From: an uncultured bacterium | GTDB lineage: Bacteria > Patescibacteriota > Saccharimonadia > Saccharimonadales > Saccharimonadaceae | Direction: 5' to 3' | DNA length: 64,000 nucleotides | Assembly (NCBI GenBank): GCA_903899655.1 | Contig: CAIUKF010000010.1 | Span: 1 to 64,000 of the forward strand | Part shown: positions 58,302 to 64,000 of the stretch, in pieces | Layout: each line of letters begins with the position of its first letter | How positions within the stretch are numbered: position 1 is the first letter of the stretch | Position numbers and translations under genes: made by a program | Notes under the pieces: generated by a model | What the model was told of the DNA's origin: nothing | Databases searched by the model: none | The model's input: only the letters and a program-made list of their open reading frames with translations

Positions 58302-60041
58302 ATGAAATTAGAATTACAAAAAGGCAGTCGATCAAAGGTACTTGCAGCTATAGTTATTGTTACTATGGCTATCTTTGTTATCAGGTTGTTTTATCTGCAA
58401 ATTATTCAGCATGACTATTATGTTAAGGAGGCGAATAAAGAACAGATTAAACAGCGGACGATTCCAGCCAAGCGCGGCATGATATACGCCTTGGATGGTC
58501 AAGATGCGGTGCCGCTAGTCATGAACCAAATGGTATATACCGTTTTTGCTGACCCGCAAACTACCAAAGATGATACGAAAATTATTGACATTATTAAACG
58601 TGTCGCTGGCGGTAATGCCAGGGCTGATTTACAGGGATTGTTAAGCAGGAAGGATAGTCGGTATCAGATATTGGCTACCAAGATTACTAGGGTTCAGGCA
58701 GATAAAATAAAAAGCGAGAATTTAAAAGGTATTGGTTTTCATGAAGAGTCCCAACGAGTTTATCCCGAAGGATCGCTGGCGGCACAAACTTTAGGTTTTG
58801 TTGATTATGAAGGTGTTGGTCGTTACGGCGTTGAAGGTCGATTGAATGACAGGCTAACTGGCACGGACGGGCTATTGCAATCAGTGACCGACGTTAGTGA
58901 TGTACCTTTAACGATTGGCAATAACAATATTAACAAACCTGCCGTTGACGGCGATAATATTGTTTTAAGTATCGACCGTAATATTCAATCACATACCGAG
59001 CAGGCTTTGGCTGATGGTTTAAAGCGGACTGGTGCCACCAGAGGTAGTGTGATTGTTATGAATCCACAAAATGGGCAAATTATGGCGATGGCAAATTTAC
59101 CGACCTTTGATCCAGCTAAATTCAATGAAGTTAAAGACGCGGCAGCGTTTAATAATGGTGTTGTTTCGGCGCCGTATGAGCCAGGGTCAGACGTTAAAAC
59201 TTTGACTATGGCGACCGGAATTGAAAAAGGCGTTGTTTCGGCTGATGCGACCTATAATAATACAGATCATATTCAGGTTGACGACAAGGTGATATCGAAT
59301 GCTACTTTGGGACACACTGGTATCATCACGTTTCAGTATGCTTTAAACTGGTCACTCAACACTGGATTTGTGACAGTGGCCGAGCGTTTGGGTGACGGTA
59401 ATAATATTACAAGAACTGCTCGCGATACAATGTATGATTATTTTTACAATCGTTTTCGATTAGGCCAATTGACGGGAGTTGAAGTATCAGGGGAGGCGGA
59501 GGGTACAATAATTCCGCCAACAGATGTAGACGGTAATGCTGTTCGATATTCAAATATGTCGTTTGGACAAGGTCTGGACGTAACTATGGTACAGGTATCA
59601 TCAGCTTTTAGTTCACTGGTTAATGGTGGTAAGTATTACAAACCAACTGTTGTTGCCGGAAAATTAGATACAAGCGGTAAATTTGTTGCTGATAAAATAG
59701 CTACGCCGTCTAATCCGATATCAGATTCAACGGCTAGCCAGATGCGTGAGATGACTCATACGGCCAGGAGCACATTTTATACTAGCGTTGATAAGGCAGG
59801 TTATTATACCGGTGGCAAAACAGGTACATCGCAGGTTATTAAAAATGGTGAATACTCAGAGGACGAAACAGTTGGTACGTATTTAGGCTATGGCGGTAGC
59901 ATAGATTTATCTAGGTATGTCATAATGGTACAGGTATCTGGTGACCATAAAGCTTTGCAAGGTGCGCGTGATGCTCTGCCGATATTCACAGATATTTCAA
60001 ACTGGATGCTCGATTATTTAAAGATACAGCCGAAAGGGTAA
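58302..60041 (+). CDS. ftsI: Class B penicillin-binding protein (FtsI/PBP2b type)
   Basis: The 579-residue protein has an N-terminal membrane helix (VLAAIVIVTMAIFVIRLFYLQ), a dimerisation domain (IPAKRGMIYALDG, VYPEGSLAAQTLGFV), and a transpeptidase domain with active-site SDVK (SxxK, near residue 297), SLN (SxN, near residue 351) and KTGT (near residue 506). It cross-links septal peptidoglycan with FtsW. It lies 8 nt after ftsL and 4 nt before mraY. No PASTA domain is present. Confidence 0.95.
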   Translation: MKLELQKGSRSKVLAAIVIVTMAIFVIRLFYLQIIQHDYYVKEANKEQIKQRTIPAKRGMIYALDGQDAVPLVMNQMVYTVFADPQTTKDDTKIIDIIKRVAGGNARADLQGLLSRKDSRYQILATKITRVQADKIKSENLKGIGFHEESQRVYPEGSLAAQTLGFVDYEGVGRYGVEGRLNDRLTGTDGLLQSVTDVSDVPLTIGNNNINKPAVDGDNIVLSIDRNIQSHTEQALADGLKRTGATRGSVIVMNPQNGQIMAMANLPTFDPAKFNEVKDAAAFNNGVVSAPYEPGSDVKTLTMATGIEKGVVSADATYNNTDHIQVDDKVISNATLGHTGIITFQYALNWSLNTGFVTVAERLGDGNNITRTARDTMYDYFYNRFRLGQLTGVEVSGEAEGTIIPPTDVDGNAVRYSNMSFGQGLDVTMVQVSSAFSSLVNGGKYYKPTVVAGKLDTSGKFVADKIATPSNPISDSTASQMREMTHTARSTFYTSVDKAGYYTGGKTGTSQVIKNGEYSEDETVGTYLGYGGSIDLSRYVIMVQVSGDHKALQGARDALPIFTDISNWMLDYLKIQPKG

Positions 60042-60044
60042 TTT

Positions 60045-61079
60045 ATGAATACAGTATTAACAGATTTAACGCACGGAATGACAGGCACGTTTTTACTAAG
60101 TCTAGGTGCTTTTTTGCTGGCGATGTTATTTACGCCGATTTATACATATTTTGCTTACAGGTATAAATTTTGGAAAAAGCAGCGCACCAACAGTGTGACT
60201 GGTGAAAAATTAGAGGTTTTTAATAAGTTGCATGCTGAAAAATTTAAGCGTAATATTCCGACGATGGCGGGTGTAGTATTTGTGGCTGCTATTACGATTA
60301 TGACGCTGTTATTTAATATGGATCGCGGCCAAACTTGGTTGCCATTAGCGGCGCTTTTAGGTGGTGGATTTGTTGGTCTTTTAGATGATATTATTAACGT
60401 GCGCGGTCAAGGTCAAGGAGTTGCTGGGCTACGTTCAAGCTTGAAGTTTACCGTGATTACGGCAATCGGCTTGGCATTAGGTTGGTTCTTTTTTGCAAAA
60501 TTAAATTATACTTTCGTACATATTCCTTTTGTTGGTGACTATTCACTTGGCTGGGTAATTGTACCTTTATTCGCATTTATTGTTGTTGCAACCAGTAATG
60601 CTGTCAATATTAGCGATGGTTTGGATGGCTTGGCGGGCGGATTACTATCAATAGCTTATGGTGCGTTTGGAATTATCGCACTACTTCAACTACATCCGTT
60701 ACTGGCGGGCTTTTGTTTTACAGTTTTAGGCGCATTACTTAGCTATCTGTGGTTTAATATCTATCCAGCTAGGTTTTTTATGGGTGATGTTGGTAGTTTT
60801 GCGCTAGGTACGTCATTAGGTGTCGTGGCGATGCTTACAAACACATTGTTTTTGTTACCAATTATCGGAGTCGTCTTTGTGGCCGAAGCTGGGTCTAGCT
60901 TGATCCAAATTTTTAGTAAACGAATTTTGAAACGTAAAGTTTTTATATCAGCCCCAATTCATCAACATCTTGAGGCAACTGGTTGGCCCGAGACCAAGGT
61001 TACAATGCGTTTTTGGGTGATTGCCGATGTAGCAGCCTTTATTGGCGTATTCTTAGCGATTGCTGGGGGCAGTATTTAA
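60045..61079 (+). CDS. mraY: Phospho-MurNAc-pentapeptide translocase MraY
   Basis: The 344-residue protein has about ten membrane helices and the MraY motifs KFKRNIPTMAGVVF, FVGLLDDIINV (catalytic Asp pair), AVNISDGLDGLAGGL, FMGDVGSFALG, and ISAPIHQHLEATGWPETKVTMRFW with the HxHHHE-like cytoplasmic block. It makes lipid I from UDP-MurNAc-pentapeptide and undecaprenyl phosphate. The next gene begins 2 nt after its stop. Confidence 0.96.
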   Translation: MNTVLTDLTHGMTGTFLLSLGAFLLAMLFTPIYTYFAYRYKFWKKQRTNSVTGEKLEVFNKLHAEKFKRNIPTMAGVVFVAAITIMTLLFNMDRGQTWLPLAALLGGGFVGLLDDIINVRGQGQGVAGLRSSLKFTVITAIGLALGWFFFAKLNYTFVHIPFVGDYSLGWVIVPLFAFIVVATSNAVNISDGLDGLAGGLLSIAYGAFGIIALLQLHPLLAGFCFTVLGALLSYLWFNIYPARFFMGDVGSFALGTSLGVVAMLTNTLFLLPIIGVVFVAEAGSSLIQIFSKRILKRKVFISAPIHQHLEATGWPETKVTMRFWVIADVAAFIGVFLAIAGGSI

Positions 61080-61080
61080 A

Positions 61081-62394
61081 GTGGCAAAGGTGGGCAGTCA
61101 AGGTTATATTCAAGCTTTGTCGGCCGAAGCTCAGTTTGCCGATAAAACTACAGTTCGTCGTCACAAGCCTGATTATCAAATTGTGCTTTATATGGGCTTG
61201 TTAATGCTGATAGGGTTGATTATCATGTATGCAATTGGGCCACAGCGGGCTAACGTTTTAAATAATGCCTACGGTAGTGATTACGGAAGTATGTATTTTT
61301 TCATTAAACAAGTAGTAAGCTTGGGTGTTGCGATTGTGGCGTTTTGGACTATGGCATTCATCCCTTATACTTGGTTTACTCGTCATTCTGGTAAGTTATT
61401 AATGATATCTATTGGGGCATGTGTTTTGCTTTTTTTGGCTGGTGTTGCAAATTTAGGTATTGCCCAGCAAACTTTAGGTGCAACCCGTTGGTTTAATCTG
61501 GGCGTACTGGGTAGTTTTCAGCCTGCCGAGCTGTTAAAATATGCAATTTTAATCTTTTTGGCTGGTTTTTTGGGTGGAAAAGTAAAACAGGGAAAGTTAA
61601 ATAATGCTCAAGCAACGCTGATTCCAGTCGCAATTATCACGGCGATATCAATGATATTTATTGTTGTTATTCAAAAAGATTTTGGTACAGGAGTTTCACT
61701 TTTGGGCATAATAATTTCAATGTTAGTCGTTAGTGGACTTAATTTGAAGAATGCTGGGATTATAGTTGTGTCAATATTGATAATCGGTAGCGTATTGATT
61801 ATTAGCGCTCCGCATCGACTTGATCGATTTATGACGTTTTTAAACGGTGATAATGCATCATTGAGTGATTCTAATAGTTACCATATTGATCAAGCAAAAT
61901 TAGCAATTGGTACTGGTGGATTATTTGGTGTTGGTGTTGGTAACAGCGTTCAGGCAACTGGATATCTACCGGAAGCAACCAATGACTCGGTGTTTGCTAT
62001 TATTGGTGAAACCTTTGGATTTGTTGGTTTGTTGACAGTTTTGGCGCTATTTACGGCTTTGTTGATGCGACTTTTAAAATTAATGGATCATCTGGTTGAT
62101 GTCAGATTGAAATTATTGATTGCAGGCACTTTCGGTTGGTTTGGTTCTCATGTTATGCTAAATGTAGCATCGATGGTCGGAGTGATTCCATTAACTGGGA
62201 TTACGCTACCTTTGCTAAGTTTTGGTGGTACTAGTTTGATATTCATTGCAGCAGCGCTTGGACTAGTCTTCCAGTTATCACATTACACTGTTCATCCATC
62301 AAGTTTAAAGGAGGCACGATATGAAGATTCTAGCAGTCGGCGGGGGATCGGGCGGTCACGTCACACCGGTCGTAGCGGTTTTACGCGAAATTAA
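61081..62394 (+). CDS. ftsW: Lipid II polymerase FtsW (SEDS family)
   Basis: I start at GTG 61081, directly after the mraY stop, rather than the TTG at 61060 inside mraY. The protein (437 aa) has about ten membrane helices and SEDS landmarks: GATRWFNLGVLGSFQPAELLKYAILIFLA, QKDFGTGVSLLGI, QAKLAIGTGGLFGVGVGNSVQATGYLPEATNDSVFAIIGETFGFVG and MVGVIPLTGITLPLLSFGGTSL. The last 25 residues (after VHPSSLKEARYEDSS) are Arg- and Ser-rich and are read out of frame over the start of murG (74-nt overlap). Confidence 0.94.
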   Translation: MAKVGSQGYIQALSAEAQFADKTTVRRHKPDYQIVLYMGLLMLIGLIIMYAIGPQRANVLNNAYGSDYGSMYFFIKQVVSLGVAIVAFWTMAFIPYTWFTRHSGKLLMISIGACVLLFLAGVANLGIAQQTLGATRWFNLGVLGSFQPAELLKYAILIFLAGFLGGKVKQGKLNNAQATLIPVAIITAISMIFIVVIQKDFGTGVSLLGIIISMLVVSGLNLKNAGIIVVSILIIGSVLIISAPHRLDRFMTFLNGDNASLSDSNSYHIDQAKLAIGTGGLFGVGVGNSVQATGYLPEATNDSVFAIIGETFGFVGLLTVLALFTALLMRLLKLMDHLVDVRLKLLIAGTFGWFGSHVMLNVASMVGVIPLTGITLPLLSFGGTSLIFIAAALGLVFQLSHYTVHPSSLKEARYEDSSSRRGIGRSRHTGRSGFTRN

Positions 62395-63472
62395 GAAAGT
62401 GCATCCAAAAGCTGAAATTAGATTTTGGTGCGACAGTAAGTTTGCTGGTCAATCAAGAGCTATTATGGGTCATTTTGATCAAGATTTGCCAGTCCAAACT
62501 ATTATTGGTGGCAAATTTAGACGCTATAATCACGTTTCGATGTGGCGTCAATTATTATGGCCATCAGTCGTATTGATGAACATTCGCGATGGCTTTTTAG
62601 TTGGAATCGGCTTTTTACAAAGCATCGTAAAACTAATTATTTGGCGCCCAGACGTCGTTTTTACTAAGGGTGGATATGTTTGCTTGCCAGTTGGTATTGC
62701 AGCGCGATTATTGGGCATCCCCCTAGTAATTCATGATTCTGATGCTCATCCAGGGCTAACGAATCGTATACTTGGCAAATGGGCGACGTTAATTGCGACT
62801 GGCGCACCACTTGAATATTATTCATATCCAATTGAAAAAGCTCGATATGTTGGGATTCCAATAGCACCAGAATTTCATGAGTTTTCAGATGCAGAGCGTT
62901 TAGTAGCCAAGCAAAAGTGGGGGATTAGCCCTAGCAATCCCCTAATTGTGATTACGGGTGGTGGACTGGGTGCTGGGCGTATTAATAACACAACGGCGTT
63001 AGTATTGAACGACTTATTAAAATTGGGTTCGGTTGTGTTAATATCGGGCACTAGTCAATATGACGAACTAAGATCATTGACGCCACCTGACAGTGATAGG
63101 TTTCAACTTCATTCATTTATTTCTAAGGACATGGCGTTGCTTTTGGGGGCGGCTGATGTGGTTGTGACGCGAGCTGGAGCAACGACAATACTTGAACTAG
63201 CAGCACTGGAAAAACCGACTATCTTAATACCAAATGGCAAATTAACCGGCGGGCACCAATTAAAAAATGCCGATGTTTATGTCAAAGCTAATGCGGTTAT
63301 TGTTGTCGATGAGAATAAAATGTTGGAAGAACCTGCTATTTTGGTTGATGCCATAGACGAGATTTTATCAAATCCAAACATGTCAAAAGCTATGGCTCAT
63401 AGGTTTTCAAATTTCGTGCGTCCAAATGCCGCCAAAGATGTTGCCAATATGATTATTTCAAGCGCCAAGTAG
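62321..63472 (+). CDS. murG: UDP-GlcNAc:lipid I GlcNAc transferase MurG
   Basis: The 383-residue GT28 protein begins MKILAVGGGSGGHVTPVVAVL, with the first G loop, has VFTKGGYVCLPVGIAARLLGIPLVIHDSDAHPGLTNRIL (usual family has ExN near here), a second G loop VITGGGLGAGRIN, and ADVVVTRAGATTILELAALEKPTILIP in the UDP-GlcNAc site. It makes lipid II. AAAGGAGG (62307-62314) lies inside ftsW, 6 nt before the ATG. Confidence 0.95.
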   Translation: MKILAVGGGSGGHVTPVVAVLREIKKVHPKAEIRFWCDSKFAGQSRAIMGHFDQDLPVQTIIGGKFRRYNHVSMWRQLLWPSVVLMNIRDGFLVGIGFLQSIVKLIIWRPDVVFTKGGYVCLPVGIAARLLGIPLVIHDSDAHPGLTNRILGKWATLIATGAPLEYYSYPIEKARYVGIPIAPEFHEFSDAERLVAKQKWGISPSNPLIVITGGGLGAGRINNTTALVLNDLLKLGSVVLISGTSQYDELRSLTPPDSDRFQLHSFISKDMALLLGAADVVVTRAGATTILELAALEKPTILIPNGKLTGGHQLKNADVYVKANAVIVVDENKMLEEPAILVDAIDEILSNPNMSKAMAHRFSNFVRPNAAKDVANMIISSAK

Positions 63473-63493
63473 TCTATAATAGACATAAGTAAT

Positions 63494-64000
63494 ATGAATC
63501 TGTTAAAAAAGAAAAAGTCTGATATTCCCAGACGAAGATTAGTCGAAACTGACATTAAAACGTCAGCTTCTTCATCAGATATTTTTCGACGGAATCGAAC
63601 TTTAACAGGTACAACGTCAAATAATTTCGGCAGTGTTAATGCTAAAACTGACCTGGAATCATCCAGAAAACACGCGCATCATTTGGTTCGTCATCGCCGT
63701 AAAGTCTTAAGTGTACTTACGATAGTGTTGTTGTCGGCCGCAATTCTATGGATGTTGATTAGTAACTTTACGGCGACAGTGATTATTAGTGTGTCGAATG
63801 TTAAACTTGCAAAACCGATTAATTCGTCTAGGTATGTAAAGGTTATCCAGGACTATCTGGACGCTAACCCAATCAGTCGGCTGCATTTTAATCTTGATCA
63901 GGTGGCATTAACTAACTATGTATCGACAAAGTTACCAGAGGTGTCAAACGTTACCCAGCAGTATATGCTTGGGATTGGTGAAACTGGATTTGCTGTGACG
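63494..64000 (+). CDS. ftsQ: FtsQ/DivIB-like division protein (partial, runs off the window)
   Basis: ATG 63494 opens a frame that stays open for 169 codons to the window end. It has a basic N-terminal cytoplasmic part (about 75 residues), one membrane helix (VLTIVLLSAAILWMLI, about residues 78-93), and an external region whose ATVIISVSNVKLAKPINSSRY and LPEVSNVTQQYM look like the start of a POTRA domain. Its place after murG matches ftsQ in dcw clusters. TATAAT (63475-63480) lies 13 nt before the ATG, so it may begin a new transcript. Confidence 0.75.
   Translation, partial: MNLLKKKKSDIPRRRLVETDIKTSASSSDIFRRNRTLTGTTSNNFGSVNAKTDLESSRKHAHHLVRHRRKVLSVLTIVLLSAAILWMLISNFTATVIISVSNVKLAKPINSSRYVKVIQDYLDANPISRLHFNLDQVALTNYVSTKLPEVSNVTQQYMLGIGETGFAVT

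Noticed and set aside
1-64000. tRNA genes and CRISPR arrays
   Set aside because: I looked through the spacers for TTCGA-type T arms with flanking stems and for regularly spaced repeats and found none. The R1-R3 repeats are not regularly spaced.

Overview
The window looks like a piece of a small, low-GC Candidate Phyla Radiation chromosome, most like Saccharibacteria (TM7). The grounds are gene content: compact spacing, long same-strand gene runs, many small uncharacterised membrane proteins, a DUF2207 protein with a glycine tail, a single-chain GlyRS, a type-3 ProRS, a short EF-Ts, and almost no biosynthesis apart from cell wall and translation. Both RF1 (PxT) and RF2 (SPF) are present and TGA is used as a stop, so the code is standard and not the Gracilibacteria UGA-Gly code. 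The lineage is my inference; no 16S gene is present. I see no tRNA, rRNA or CRISPR array.

Layout. 1-9.5 kb: edge of a transposase-like gene, small hypotheticals, a zincin metallopeptidase, a CAP-domain surface protein, rplU, parAB, lepB, an LCP cell-wall ligase, prmC-prfA-rpmE2. 9.5-16 kb: a candidate structured RNA, then rpsB-tsf-frr-uppS-rseP-CPBP protease and convergent proS. 16-24 kb: greA, lysS, DUF2207 protein, a MacB-like ABC exporter, serS, hpf. 24-37.8 kb: secA, an M16 peptidase, murD2-murL (an alternative route to D-Glu in peptidoglycan), prfB, ftsE-ftsX-CHAP hydrolase, ctp and a stand-alone response regulator. The order hpf-secA-prfB-ftsE-ftsX-hydrolase-ctp recalls Firmicutes. 37.8-47.2 kb: rpmA, methyltransferases, a flippase-like protein, xseAB, a soluble kinase/receiver pair with recO, glyS and a frameshifted proB. 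47.2-51.5 kb is the most accessory part: a tiny Lys-rich protein, a palindromic MITE-like element, rnhA, a KwaB-like DUF4868 protein (Kiwa anti-phage family) and two hydrolase-like unknowns. 51.6-56 kb: a Pif1-like helicase, a membrane protein, yvcK and an HAD-like protein. 56-64 kb: the dcw cluster mraZ-rsmH-ftsL-ftsI-mraY-ftsW-murG-ftsQ, preceded by an inverted pair of DnaA boxes and an array of TGGGT MraZ boxes.

Two initiation styles are visible. Many first genes of transcription units have a TATAAT-like -10 box only 5-13 nt before the start codon, so their mRNAs are probably leaderless. Operon-internal genes more often have AGGAGG-type ribosome binding sites or overlap the previous gene.

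Intergenic DNA carries four dispersed repeat families, none of which I recognise: a 14-nt-unit repeat at seven loci (one inside the prmC coding sequence), a 45-nt GGGAAAT-rich pair, a 55-nt inverted pair, and a 195-bp palindromic MITE-like pair. Together with the RNA candidate at 9.65 kb and the 25-bp inverted repeat enclosing the mraZ-rsmH spacer, these are the least explained structures in the window.
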